Assembly: GCF_026914265.1 (NCBI RefSeq)
Contig: NC_069127.1
Coordinates: forward strand, 24,504,637-24,568,636
DNA length: 64,000 nt
Reading direction: 5' to 3'
Origin: Mya arenaria
Lineage: Eukaryota > Mollusca > Bivalvia > Myida > Myidae
The notes below the pieces were generated by a model. It made no database searches. It saw only the letters and a list, made by a program, of their open reading frames with translations, and was not told the DNA's origin. Positions 46,268 through 59,842 of this stretch are shown here, piece by piece. The position numbers and the translations under genes are program-made. Each line of letters opens with the position of its first letter. Positions within the stretch are counted from its first letter, which is position 1.

Positions 46268-47200
46268 CTGTCAATCACTGGGCAGATTTTCTGGACAGCC
46301 AGTCTTATTATTGTTTCCAAATTTGAACCATGGTCAAATTCTCATGTACTTTCTTCACTTCAAATTCTCAAATACAATATTTTTACTGCCATGACTGGTC
46401 AATTTTGCCCATCTAATTTCTTGTCTCGTTGATGTCCCAAGAAGAAGATAATATTATAAAACTGCTTAGCACAATCACACGATCTGCTTTCAGAGTGCCT
46501 AGTATTCCTTTCTCTATGTTTGCCTCATAAAATAAAATGGATAATCTCCTGTTAATCATGATAAGTCGAACTGCAAAATTATGTCCGAAAACTTAATATG
46601 TCCGAAATGAATGAGAGCAATTTACCACGATATTAACTGCTTTAACACAGGGTCTAAATCATCCTGGTTTCAGGTTAAGTTTCAGGAGAGTATGTAACGT
46701 CTGCATGTCTTAAACACACATTTTAGACAGTTTAACAAATACGTTATACCCAAGAAAATGTGTTTGTATTCGATATTGTTGATATTCTCCATTCGGAACT
46801 CCTCGGCCATTTTCCATCGAAAACAATTGCGCGGTAGGAGTTCCGACACTATTACATGTTGTCAAGGACAGCGCTCAATATACTAAGTAACGTGCGTATT
46901 ATAAGTTACGGGGTTAGTAGGTGACCCAATTTGGGATATACGGGGCAATGGAACCCGAATATGGTTAAATGTTTCATTTATTAATCGGAATATTAATCGG
47001 AATCGGAAGATAAACGCCATTTTGGTATGATTTAAATTTGGTGACCCAATATAGAAAAATATGATGTCACTGCATGACCAGTCCAGGACCAATGGCGTTG
47101 CGTCATTTATTTTGAAGGCGCCAATTATATATTGAAATACGGTCGTAATTTATCCGTATACGCTACTATTATTGCACGATAAAAGGTCTTCCGACTAGTT

Positions 47201-48800
47201 CACTGTGTGGGAAGGTACACCGGATATAGCTCAAAAAGTGATAAGTAAAGAGACAATTATGCAGTTGTTTTAATTTAGTAGAGGTTAGATCTTGCTGTGT
47301 TAACGCATATCTACCGTATCCACAAATGAAGCAAGTGTTTGAACTAAAAGCTGAATGCTAAATTTGGCCTATGGTATACTTTAAAGTGCTTACGATTTAG
47401 CAGACCTCGTTAAATGTTTCTTCAAATCTGAGATGATCACCTCAAAACATACTGAATTTCGACAAGTATTGTTATTTTAGGAAATAATTATATCGAATAA
47501 ATAAAAAATCTGAATCGAAGGATTTCACAAGAATAAGCTCAACTGTTTTTATTGTAAGAAATGGCAATGTAACTATTAAACTGTTAAAGATATGCCCTTA
47601 GAAATGTTCACAGCACTGTACTGGGGATAGCCTTATTATGTACTGGGGATAGTTTTAAAGTTGAGAAATGTGTGTCCTGGTGATAACATGTAAAATGGGA
47701 CAAAAATTGATAGTAACACTGTTAATATACATTATACATGTATATGTCTATTTCGAACTTTCAAATAATCAGCAAAAAGTGAGAGTACAATTTGATAAGA
47801 AATTATTGAGCAAACTTAAGTTAACATGAGTTTGATCCATGCTCTCCTAAATGAACGTATATATGCAAGCTGCGTAAATATCAGGGTTGGTCACAATACA
47901 TTCTTTCTCACTGAAGTGAACGAGCAGAGACCATTTTCTGTTCTAAGTAATACCAACATCGACCCAAGCTTAGAAAAAAGCTTTACGTGTTCCAAATTTG
48001 ATCACAATATCTCATTCCCTACTGGTGACCTTCTGTTTGCAAAACCGTACCTACTTGATTTACAAAGCAATATTATATATATGATTAGCAAATACCACAT
48101 ACATTCTAAGGCCATATGTTTTGTGTTACTCAATAAATCAGATTACCGACGTATTTCAAATATTTAGATATTGATGCTTGTGAAAAACACATCATGGTTG
48201 ACTAATATGTATGAATGAAACAGTTTTAAGTGCATACAGATACAAAGAACAACAACATGTTTTTGCTCTCATCCCTCGATATGGACAACCTCGAACAATT
48301 TCCCTCGAGCTCGCGTATAGATAATAGCCGTAATCATTATCACAGTCTCGTTTTTCTTAATACATCGTTACTATACTCAGTCCACTTAAAAGCTATCCCC
48401 TGTGCAGTCAAAAGGTATGGATATCTCCGTAACAGCAAAATATATCATATTGATATTTTACACATTACTAGATAATGTAATTACAATGAAATCGCTCGAT
48501 TCAGTTTTTATTCTTATTTTCAATTTGTTGATTTATGTTTGAAATCGTACCACATAAATGAACATTTGTGAGCGATCATTCAACTTTCGGCGAGAATTGT
48601 GCTATTATACAAAAGAGGAGACACATTTCCATCATAGCCGTATATTGCACAGTATCAAATAATTCAAAACTCTTCGATTTTGTTAAATATATCACCATAA
48701 AATACAAAAAAAAATGATAGAAAACTGTCCATGTGTCAAAATCAAACGCTTATCGATTGATCATTTTTTAGCTATATCCGGTGTCCGTTCCCACACAGCG
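47201..48800. mobile_element. TIR element (CACTGTG ends), unit 3 copy
   Basis: 1600 bp, flanks TAGTT and TGGTT. Lacks the 35-bp piece near the second small frame that units 2, 4 and 5 keep. Confidence 0.82.
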
Positions 48801-49084
48801 TGGTTTCCGTTCTCATATGAGAATTATTGAACGAACGAAAACAATTATGGTACAACGTGCAATTTTAAACTATTGGGTACCGCTTCATCACGAATCCTAG
48901 AAGCATTTGTACTGAGAAGGATTTTAAACAGTGCCTTGTCGCTGCTGAAATGGCCCCTAGGTATATATGATCGATAGTCTCCGCAGATGTCAAGAAAAGT
49001 TTAATAACAAAATTGTAAATAGGGGGATTTTGTCTAGCCCTTTGACCATTTGTATGACACCTTAATCTGAAAATAGTGTACATC

Positions 49085-49157
49085 GGTTCCGTAGTGTAGT
49101 GGTTATCACGCTCGCTTCACACGCGAGAGGTCCTGGGTTTGAGCCCCAGCGGAACCA
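49085..49157 (+). tRNA. tRNA-Val (CAC), T-loop variant
   Basis: TTTGAGC T-loop, as in units 2 and 3. Confidence 0.9.
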
Positions 49158-49349
49158 ATATTTATTTTGCTTTAATATATAACACAAACTTGAAATGTAT
49201 GGTCTGAAATAACATTGAATTTAAAACATCATAAAAATGTAATGCATACAAGAATTCTATGCACTGTTTTGCACATGATTGTAATCTTCCATGCATTATA
49301 TTGAAATCCAATTCATTTAAAAGCTAGTACTAAATGAAATGACTCATGG

Positions 49350-49422
49350 GGTTCCGTAGTGTAGTGGTTATCACGTCTGCTTAACACGCAGAAGGTCCTG
49401 GGTTCGAGCCCCAGCGGAACCA
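49350..49422 (+). tRNA. tRNA-Val (AAC)
   Basis: Consensus gene, loop TTAACAC. Confidence 0.97.
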
Positions 49423-50189
49423 GATTTTTTCTGTTGTTTTGTAATAAAATATAATTCTGACGTGTACCTATCTCCGGGTTGATGATAAGGATGTGTGTGG
49501 CGGCGTTGATGATGATGGTAGTGATAGATAAAGATGTTTATTTTTGATGAAATGTTACTTTATTATGTTGACTTTTTTATATTGGAGGGTGTTTACTTTG
49601 TTGTTCGTATATAATAGAACGGTAACCAGTAGCACCGTGCAATAAACAGCGTGCGGATCAATATCAACGTCAATCACTTATACGCACGCTACTTATGGTT
49701 CCCTTTTTTCACGGTGAACTTGACCATGATATCAACTGCGCTTGTGATTGAAATTATACATAACTCTCACTCTGCGCTCGTGTTTAATTTCGTTAACTCG
49801 AGTAGTGAATGCAGTCACTATAACATTTATCAAGGGGGGTTTGGGAGTACTCCTCCAATTTTAATAATTTTTAGTCCGAAATGGCTCATTTTGGGCGAAC
49901 TTCATAACTTTTTTCTCCTATTTTAAAATAAAAAAGTAAACTTGGATGATTTAAGGGAGGGGTGGGAGCGCCGGATGCGCACCCCTCCCCTCCAACATTC
50001 CCAGAAGCCGCTAGTGAAGACAGTGCGTAATATCTCCTATGAGTCTTGCTGAAATGCCCCCTGATAGATATATTTGATAAATAGTCTTTGGAGATGGCAA
50101 GAACAGTTTAATATGAAAATTGGGAGGAGTTGGGGATTTTGTCTTTAGCCTGTATGAAAATGTGTACATATTTTCTTTCTTGTCACATC

Positions 50190-50262
50190 GGTTCCGTAGT
50201 GTAGTGGTTATCACGCTCGCTTCACACGCGAGAGGTCCTGGGTTCGAGCCCCAGCGGAACCA
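50190..50262 (+). tRNA. tRNA-Val (CAC)
   Basis: Consensus gene, loop TTCACAC. Confidence 0.97.
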
Positions 50263-50450
50263 GTGTAATTTTTACCTTTTTATAACAAAAAAATAAATAT
50301 ATGACCCCAGAAAAACTTTCGGTTTAAAATACAATAAAAAGGGTAGAGCAAAATCTATTTACAGTTTTGCATCTCATTACAGTGTTATACTTGGCTAAAT
50401 GTTAATTTCATATCTAATAAGTATTTATTTCTTACATAACACAACATGTG

Positions 50451-50523
50451 GGTTCCGTCGAGTAGTGGTTATCACGTCTGCTTTACACGCAGAAGGTCCT
50501 GGGTTCGAGCCCCAGCAGAACCA
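50451..50523 (+). tRNA. tRNA-Val (TAC), D-arm and acceptor variant
   Basis: TCGAG D-arm variant plus CAGAACC for CGGAACC, which removes a second pair in the acceptor stem. Weaker candidate than its relatives. Confidence 0.7.
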
Positions 50524-51289
50524 TCGTTTTACTATAGCTTATCTATTTGGTTAAAAATAAAGTTCTATAGATTACTTATCTGTCTTGCGGCGATGTTACC
50601 GATGGGTGTGGTTGCTGTGGTGACGATGGTATTGATATATACGGATATTGAAATTTATTTAGGTCACACCAAATAAATATTCTGTTCGACGGATTCTAAA
50701 GAACAAAAATTGGGGCGAGCGAGCGAAAAAAATAACAACACAAAAACTGTTTTTCCATTTCAAAGATATACAGTAACGAAGAGGCGATAGGTGATTTTGA
50801 TAAAAGTGCATTCCGAGACGAGCGAGAAGTTGTTTATATAATTAACCTTCACATATTTGATGCAAACACATTTTACTCTGATGTATGCAGGTTTCGTTAG
50901 CATATTACAATTATTTATACAGGAACATCACGAGATCAAATCACCATAGAAGTAGTTTTACATGAACAGTGCGCTTAGAATTGAAGAAACACATCACTAA
51001 TTGTTCTGTGTTGTCGTATACAAAATTATATGTCACAATGCCATCTATAACTGTTTTTCACAGGGACAAGTTGGCATTAGGAAATTATAGATGTTTGTAT
51101 AGCAGCTGACTATGCGGAAGACCCAGGCCACGAGGACATGTAATATGATCATTGTTACGATAGCGAATAAACTACATGTACTTTTCTTACATGTTATTTG
51201 TAAATAAAGTCTTCGAAAGCTAATGTTGATTACACAGCATATAAGTGTCAGTTCTTCCTGTTCTTCTTGTTCTTGTTCTTGTTCTGAAG

Positions 51290-52652
51290 TTTGCGTTTCT
51301 TGTTGTTCTGTTCATTTGGTATTTCCTCGAAAGGTCGTTTGAAATGGTTTCATCAGAATAACTTTTTGCTTTTGTGGTGTTGAGTTGTTGACCATGGACA
51401 ATGTAATTCTTTTTATTTTATTTTTGTCCTTGTGATGTGAAGGACCTTGCACTTGGACGGATTGAAGTTCATGTGCCAGTCTTTTCCCCACTGTTATAAA
51501 TCATCTTAGTCCTCTTGAAGCAGCTCAGTGTATATTTCACCTCTTATATATCTGTAGAGGAGACAACCATCCGCAAAGAGGCGCAATTGCGAATTGACAC
51601 ACTCTTGCAGGTCGTTTTTATACACCAGAAAAAGCAAAGGGCCAATGACTGAACCCTAAGGGACTCCTGATGTTACTGGCGATGAGGGGGAAATCTGACA
51701 ATCTAGGTGTACTTGTTGGGTTCTGCCGGAAAGGAAGCTTTGTATTCAACTTAGCACTGTGCTTTTGACCCCGTAGTGGTTCAGTTTCAGGAGTAGGCGT
51801 TTATGGGGAACTTTGTGGACGCCTTGCTAAAGTCGAGCAGAATGGCGTCTTCTTAGTCAAGTCCTGAAATGTCAAGATAGCTGGATTCACAAGATCTTTG
51901 CTTTCTGAAGCCATTCTGCATAACGGAGAGTATGCTGCGATTCTATGTGAGTTATGATCTGACTGTGAAGAATGTGCTCCATAAGCTTGCAACAAACTGA
52001 AGTAAGAGATATGAGCCTATAATTAGAGGCTTGACTTCTATCTATCACATTTCTTAAAAAGTGGCGTCACGCTGGCTTTTCTCCAATCTTCTGGAATTTT
52101 GCCCTGACTGAGAGAAGCTTGAAAGATAAGTGTCAGTGCAGGCTCTATCTCGTTTGCGACCTCTTTCAGGAATCGAGTTGGGATGCCATCAGTGCCACAG
52201 GCTTCATGAGGGTCAAGAGACACTAGGAGTTTGTTGACACCCTCTTTTGTGATGCTGAATCGGTGCATGTCTGGATGAGGGTTCCCACCAACAGTCGGAG
52301 GCTTGTGTTGTCCTCAGCTGTAAAGGCGCTACTAATTTGGTTATTTAGGAGCGCTACTTTCACTTTGGGCTTATTTAGGACAATGTCGTCATTTTTCAGC
52401 GGTGTCACACCAGATTTCGCAACGCTTCCCTGTGTTGAAGGTGTTCAACTTCTTAGGGTTGTTGTCTTAGAACTGTGACCATGTCCGTGACAAAGCTGTT
52501 ATAAGCCCGCCTGAACTCGAACTGAGTGCCTTTCTGTAGCTGGTGGTAGTTCTGAAGTTCCTCTTGGCCATCTGTTGACTTGGCTCGTCGAAATGCTCTT
52601 TTTTCTTGGCAGAAAGTCGTTTAATAGTAGAGTACCAAAGATCAACTGTCAA
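51290..52652 (-). mobile_element. CR1/jockey-like LINE fragment, unit 4
   Basis: Same limits and shared 3' deletion as units 1, 3 and 5. RT block SLDPHEACGTDGIPTRFLKE intact, the rest broken by stops and frameshifts. Confidence 0.85.
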
Positions 52653-53625
52653 TCACTGGGCAGATTTTCTGGACAGCCAGTCTTATTATTGTTTCCAAAT
52701 TTGAACCATGGTCAAATCCTCATGTACTTTCTTCACTTCAAATTTTCAAATACAATATTTTTACTGCCATGACTGGTCAATTTTGCCCATCTAATTTCTT
52801 GTCTCGTTAATGTCCCAAGAAGAAGATAATATTATAAAACTGCTTAGCACAATCACACGTTCTGCTTTCAGAGTGCCTAGTATTCCTTTCTCTATGTTTG
52901 CCTCATAAAATAAAATGGATAATCTCCTGTTAATCATGATAAGTCGAACTGCAAAATTATGTCCGAAAACTTAATATGTCCGAAATGAATGAGAGTAATT
53001 TACCACGATATTAACTGCTTTAACACAGGGTCTAAATCATCCTGGTTTCAGGTTAAGTTTCAGGAGAGTATGTAACGCCTGCATGTCTTAAACACACATT
53101 TTAGACAGTTTAACAAATACGTTATACCCAAGAAAATGTGTTTGTATTCGATATTGTTGATATTCTCCATTCGGAACTCCTCGGCCATTTTCCATCGAAA
53201 ACAATTGCGCGGTAGGAGTTCCGACACTATTACATGTTGTCAAGGACAGCGCTCAATATACTAAGTAACGTGCGTATTATAAGTTACGGGGTTAGTAGGT
53301 GACCCAATTTGGGATATACGGGGCAATTGAACCCGAATATGGTTTCCTGCGCACAGCGTTTATATCACGTTGACAACCTGTTTACATGTTTAAATGTTTC
53401 ATTTATTCATCGGAATATTAATCGGAATCGGAAGATAGACGCCATTTTGGTATGATTTAAATTTGGTGACCCAATATAGAAAAATATGGTGTCACCGCAT
53501 GACCAGTCCAGGACCAATGGCGTTGCGTCATTTATTTTGGAGGCGCCAGTGATATATTGAAATACGGTCGTAATTTATCCGTATACGCTACTATTATTGC
53601 ACGGTAAAAGGTCTTCCGACTGGTT

Positions 53626-55261
53626 CACTGTGTGGGAAGGTACACCGGACATAGCTCAAAAAGTGATAAGTAAACAGACAATTATGCAGTTGTTTTAATT
53701 TAGTAGAGGTAAGATCTTGCTGTGTTAATGCATATCTACCGTATCCACAAATGAAGCAAGTATTTGAACTAAAAGCTGAATGCTAAATTTGGTCTATGGT
53801 ATACATTAAAATGGTTACGATTTAGCAGACCTCGTAAAATGTTTCTTCAAATCTGAGATGATCACCTCAAAACTTACTGAATTTCGAGTATTGTTATTTA
53901 AGGAAATATTTATATCGAATAAATAAAAAATCTGAATCGAAGGATTTCACAAGAATAAGCTCAACTATTTTTATTGTAAGAAATGGCAATGTAACTTTTA
54001 AACTGTTAAAGATATGCCCTTAGAAATGTTCACAGCACTGTACTGGGGATAGCCTTATTATATACTGGGGATAGTTTTAAAGTTGAGAAATGTGTGTCCT
54101 GGTGATAACATGTAAAATGAGACAAAAATTGATAGTAACACTGTTAATATACATTATACATGTATATGTCTATTTCGAACTTTCAAATAATCAGCAAAAA
54201 GTGAGAGTACAATTTGATAAGAAATTATTGAGCAACTTTAGTTAACATGAGTTTGATCCATGCTCTCCTAAATGAACGTATATATGCAAGCTGCGTAAAT
54301 ATCAGGGTTGGTCACAATACATTCTTTCTCACTGAAGTGAACGAGCAGAGACCATTTTCTGTTCTAAGTAATACCAACATCGACCCAAGCTTAGAAAAAA
54401 GCTTTACGTGTTCCAAATTTGATCACAATATCTCATTCCCTACTGGTGACCTTCTGTTTGCAAAACCGTACCTACTTGATTTACAAAGCAATATTATATA
54501 TATGAATAGCAAACACCACATACATTCTAAGGCCATATGTTTTGTGTTACTCAATAAATCAGATTACCGACGTATTTCAAATATTTAGATATTGATGCTT
54601 GTGAAAAACACATCATGGTTGACTAATATGTATGAATGAAACAGTTTTAAGTGCATACAGATACAAAGAACAACAACATGTTTTTGCTCTCATCCCTCGA
54701 TATGGACAACCTCGAACAATTTCCCTCGAGCTCGCGTATAGATAATAGCCGTAATCATTATCACAGTCTCGTATTTCTTAATACATCGTTACTATCCTCA
54801 GTCCACTTAAAAGCTATCCTCTGTGCAGTTATTTATTTGCTTCATCTATCCCCAGTACACTGCCAGGGTATCAAAAGGTATGGATATCTCAGTAACAGCA
54901 AAAGATATCATATTTATATTTTACACATTACTAGATTATGTAATTACAATGAAATCGCTCGATTCAGTTTTTATTCTTATTTTCAATTTGTTGATTTATG
55001 TTTGAAATCGTACCACATAAATGAACATTTGTGAGCGATCATTCAACTTTCGGCGAGAATTGTGCTATTATACAAAAGAGGAGACACATTTCCATCATAG
55101 TCGTATATTGCACAGTATCAAGTAATTCAAAACTCTTCGATTTTGTTAAATATATCACCATAAAATACAAAAAAATGATAGAAAACTGTTCATGTGTCAA
55201 AATCAAACGCTTATCGATTGATCATTTTTTAGCTATATCCGGTGTCCGTTCCCACACACTG
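53626..55261. mobile_element. TIR element (CACTGTG ends), unit 4 copy
   Basis: 1636 bp with exact TGGTT on both sides: the cleanest example of the 5-bp target duplication. The right end reads CAGTGTGTGGG when inverted. Confidence 0.87.
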
Positions 55262-55544
55262 TGGTTTCCGTTCTCATATAAGAATTATTGAACGAACGAA
55301 AACAATTATGGTACAACGTGCAATTTTAAACTATTGGGTACCGCTTCATCACGAATCCTAGAAGCATTTGTACTGAGAAGGATTTTAAACAGTGCCTTGT
55401 CGCTGCTGAATGGTCCCTAGATATATATGATCGATAGTCTCCGCAGATGTCAAGAAAAGTTTAATAACAAAATTGTAAATAGGGGGATTTTGTCTAGCCC
55501 TTTGACCATTTGTATGACACCTTAATCTGAAAATAGTGTACATC

Positions 55545-55617
55545 GGTTCCGTAGTGTAGTGGTTATCACGTCTGCTTAACACGCAGAAGGTCCTGGGTTC
55601 GAGCCCCAGCGGAACCA
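55545..55617 (+). tRNA. tRNA-Val (AAC), chimeric locus
   Basis: Consensus 73-nt gene with loop TTAACAC. Its 5' flank (AAAATAGTGTACATC) belongs to the first CAC gene of a unit and its 3' flank (GATTTTTTCTGTTGTTTTG) to the AAC gene. The 265 bp that separate these two genes in units 2-4 are missing exactly once, so the two tRNA genes have recombined inside their shared 5' body. Confidence 0.95.
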
Positions 55618-56407
55618 GATTTTTTCTGTTGTTTTGTAATAAAATATAATTCTGACGTGTACCTATCTTTCTCCCGGTTGATGATAAGGATGTGTGTGGC
55701 GGCGTTGATGATGATGGTAGTGATAGATAAAGATGTTTATTTTTTATGAAATGTTACTTTATTATGTTGACTTTTTTATATTGGAGGGTGTTTACTTTGT
55801 TGTTCGTATATAATAGAACGGTAACCAGTAGCACCGTGCAATAAACAGCGTGCGGATCAATATCAACGTCAATTACTTATACGCACGCTACTTATGGTTC
55901 CCTTTTTTCACGGTGAACTTGACCATGATATGATTCACGACAGTTAATACATCAACTGCGCTTGTGATTGAAATTATACATAACTCTCACTCTGCGCTCG
56001 TGTTTAATTTCGTTAACTCGAGTAGTGAATGCAGTCACTATAACATTTATCAAGGGGGGTTTGGGAGTACTCCTCCAATTTTAATAATTTTTAGTCCGAA
56101 ATGGCTCATTTTGGGCGAACTTCATAACGTTTTTCTCCTATTTTAAATAAAAAGTAAACTTGGATGATTTAAGGGAGGGGTGGGAGCGCCGGATGCGCAC
56201 CCCTCCCCTCCAACATTCCCAGAAGCCGCTAGTGAAGACAGTGCGTAATATCTCCTATGAGTCTTGCTGAAATGCCCCCTGATAGATATATTTGATAAAT
56301 AGTCTTTGGAGATGGCAAGAACAGTTTAATATGAAAATTGGGAGGAGTTGGGGATTATGTCTTTAGCCTGTATGAAAATGTGTACATATTTTCTTTCTTG
56401 TCACATC

Positions 56408-56480
56408 GGTTCCGTAGTGTAGTGGTTATCATGCTCGCTTCACACGCGAGAGGTCCTGGGTTCGAGCCCCAGCGGAAACA
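56408..56480 (+). tRNA. tRNA-Val (CAC), decayed copy
   Basis: Loop TTCACAC, but the D-stem 3' strand reads CAT for CAC and the acceptor end is GGAAACA, breaking the second pair. Probably weakened. Confidence 0.72.
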
Positions 56481-56669
56481 GTGTAATTGTTACCTTTTTA
56501 TAACAAAACAATAAATATATGACCCCAGAAAAACTTTCGTTTTAAAATACAATAAAAAGGGAAGAGCAAAATCTATGTACAGTTTTGCATCTCATTACAG
56601 TGTTATACTAGGCTAAATGTTAATTTCATATCTAATAAGTATTTACTTCTTACATAACACAACATGTAG

Positions 56670-56742
56670 GGTTCCGTCGAGTAGTTGTTATCACGTCTGC
56701 TTTACACGCAGAAGGTCCTGGGTTCGAGCCCCAGCGGAACCA
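56670..56742 (+). tRNA. tRNA-Val (TAC), D-arm variant, decayed
   Basis: TCGAG D-arm variant plus loss of one G of the D-loop GG pair (TAGTTGTTA). Likely non-functional. Confidence 0.68.
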
Positions 56743-57507
56743 TCGTTTTACTATAGCTTTATATTTGGTTAAAAATAAAGTTCTATAGATTACTTATCTG
56801 TCTTGCGGCGATGTTACCGATGGGTGTGGTTGCTGTGGTGACGATGGTATTGATATATACGGATATTGAAATTTATTTAGGTCACACCAAATAAATATTC
56901 TGTTCGACGGATTCTAAAGAACAAAAATTGGGGCGAGCGAGCGAAAAAAATAACAACACAAAAACTGTTTTTCCATTTCAAAGATATACAGTAACGAAGA
57001 GGCGATAGGTGATTTTGATAAAAGTGCATTCCGAGACGAGCGAGAAGTTGTTTATATAATTAACCTTCACATATTTGATGCAAACACATTTTACTCTGAT
57101 GTATGCAGGTTTCGTTAGCATATTACAATTATTTATACAGGAACATCACGAGATCAAATCACCACAGAAGTAGTTTTACATGGACAGTGCGCTTAGAATT
57201 GAAGAAACACATCACTAATTGTTCTGTGTTGTTGTATACAAAATTATATGTCACAATACCATCTATAACTGTTTTACACAGGGACAAGTTGGCATTAGGA
57301 AATTATAGATGTTTGTATAGCAGCTGACTATGCGGAAGACCCAGGCCACGAGGACATGTAATATGATCATTGTTACGATAGCGAATAAACTACATGTACT
57401 TTTCTTACATGTTATTTGTAAATAAAGTCGTCGAAAGCTAATGTTGATTACACAGCATATAAGTGTCAGTTCTTCCTGTTCTTCTTGTTCTTGTTCTTGT
57501 TCTGGAG

Positions 57508-58868
57508 TTTGCGTTTCTTGTTGTTCTGTTCATATGGTATTTCCTCGAAAGGTCGTTTGAAATGGTTTCATCAGAATAACTTTTTGCTTTTGTGGTGTTG
57601 AGTTGTTGACCATGGACAATGTAATTCTTTTTATTTTATTTTTGTCCTTGTGATGTGAAGGACCTTGCACTTGGACGGATTGAAGTTCATGTGCCAGTCT
57701 TTTTCCCACTGTTGTAAAGCATCTTAGTCCTCTTGAAGCAGCTCAGTGTATATTTCACCTCTTATATATCTGTAGAGGAGACAACCATCCGCAAAGAGGC
57801 GCAATTGCAAATTGACACACTCTTGCAGGTCGTTTTTATACACCAGGAAAAGCAAAGGGCCAATGACTGAACCCTTAGGGACTCCTGATGTTACTGGCGA
57901 TGAGGGGGAAAATCTGACAATCTAGTAGTACTTGTTGGGTTCTGCCGGAAAGGAAGCTTTGTATTCAACTTAGCACTGTGCCTTTGACCCCGTAGTGGTT
58001 CAGTTTCAGGAGTAGGCGTTTATGGGGAACTTTGTCGAACGCCTTGCTTAAGTCGAGCAGAATGGCGTCTTCTTAATCAAGTCCTGAAATGTCAAGATAG
58101 CTGGATTCACAAGATCTTTGCTTTCTGAAGCCATTCTGCATATCGTAGAGTATGCTGCGATTCTATGTGAGTTATGATCTGACTGTGAAGAATGTGCTCC
58201 ATAAGCTTGCAACAAACTGAAGTAAGAGATATGAGCCTATAATTAGAGGCTTGACTTCTATCTATCACATTTCTTAAAAAGTGGCGTCACGTTGGCTTAA
58301 CTCCAATCTTCTGGAATTTTGCCCTGACTGAGAGAAGCTTGAAAGATAAGTGTCAGTGCAGGCTCTATCTCGTTTGCGACCTCTTTTAGGAATCGAGTTG
58401 GGATGCCATCAGTGCCACAGGTTTCATGAGGGTCAAGAGACACTAGGAGTTTGTTGACACCCTCTTTTGTGATGCTGAATCGTTGCATGTCTGGATGAGG
58501 GTTCCCACCAACAGTCGGAGGCTTGTGTTGTCCTCAGCTGTAAAGGCGCTGCTAAATTGGTTACTAGTATTTAGGAGCGCTACTTTCACTTTGGGCTTAT
58601 CTAGGACAATGTCGTCATTTTTCAGCGGTGTCACACCAGATTTCGCAACGCTTCCCTGTGTTGAAGGTGTTCAACTTCTTAGGGTTGTTGTCTTAGAACT
58701 GTGACCATGTCCGTGACAAAGCCCGCCTGAACTCGAACTGAGTGTCTTTCTGTAGCTGGTGGTAGTTCTGAAGTTCCTCTTGGCCATCTGTTGACTTGGC
58801 TCGTCGAAATGCTCTTTTTTCTTGGCAGAAAGTCGTTTTTTAGTAGAGTACCAAAGATCAACTGTCAA
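57508..58868 (-). mobile_element. CR1/jockey-like LINE fragment, unit 5
   Basis: Shares the 3' deletion junction. Private changes include a stop that shortens the block-2 frame after GKIPEDWS and a small insertion near 58560. Confidence 0.85.
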
Positions 58869-59842
58869 TCACTGGGCAGATTTTCTGGACAGCCAGTCTT
58901 ATTATTGTTTCCAAATTTGAACCATGATTAAATCCTCATGTACTTTCTTCACTTCAAATTCTCAAATACAATATTTTTACTACCATGACTATCAATTTTG
59001 CCCATATAATTTCTTGTCTCGTTGATGTCCCAAGAAGAAGATAATATTATAAAACTGCTTAGCACAATCACACGTTCTGCTTTCAGAGTGCCTAGTATTC
59101 CTTTCTCTATGTTTGCCTCATAAAATAAAATGGATAATCTCCCGTTAATCATGATAAGTCGAACTGCAAAATTATGTCCGAAAACTTAATATGTCCGAAA
59201 TGAATGAGAGTAATTGACCACGATATTAACTGCTTTAACACAGGGTCTAAATCATCCTGTTTTCGGGTTAAGTTTCAGGAGAATATGTAACGCCTGCATG
59301 TATTAAACACACATTTTAGACAGTTTAACAAATACGTTATACCCAAGAAAATGTGTTTGCATTCGATATTGTTGATATTCTCCATTCGGAACTCCTCGGC
59401 CATTTTCCATCGAAAACAATTGCGCGGTAGGAGTTCCGACACTATTACATGTTGTCAAGGACAGCGCTCAATATACTAAGTAACGTGCGTATTATAAGTT
59501 ACGGGGTTAGTAGGTGACCCAATTTGGGATATACGGGGCAACCCGAATATGGTTTCCTGCCCACAACGTTTATATCACGTCGACAACCTGTTTACATGTT
59601 TAAATAAATGTTTCATTTATTCATCAGAATATTAATCGGAATCGGAAGATAGACGCCATTTTGGTATGATTTAAATTTGGTGACCCAATATAGAAAAATA
59701 TGATGTCACCGCATGACCAGTCCAGGACCAATGGCGTTGCATCATTTATTTTGGAGGAGGCGCCAGTGATATATTGAAATACGGTCGTAATTTATCCGTA
59801 TACGCTACTATTATTGCACGGCAAAAGGTCTTCCGACTGGTT

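Larger units (their letters stand above)
42691..49084 (+). repeat. Tandem array unit 3 (6394 bp)
   Basis: Order as in unit 2, but the LINE has the internal deletion shared with units 1, 4 and 5, and about 30 bp are missing near 46965 (the TTTCCTGCGCACAACG stretch). Non-genic: 43029-43818, 44154-44912, 46268-47200. Confidence 0.93.
49085..55544 (+). repeat. Tandem array unit 4 (6460 bp)
   Basis: Same order as unit 3 with small private indels (for example a shorter spacer near 49730). Non-genic: 49423-50189, 50524-51289, 52653-53625. Confidence 0.93.
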
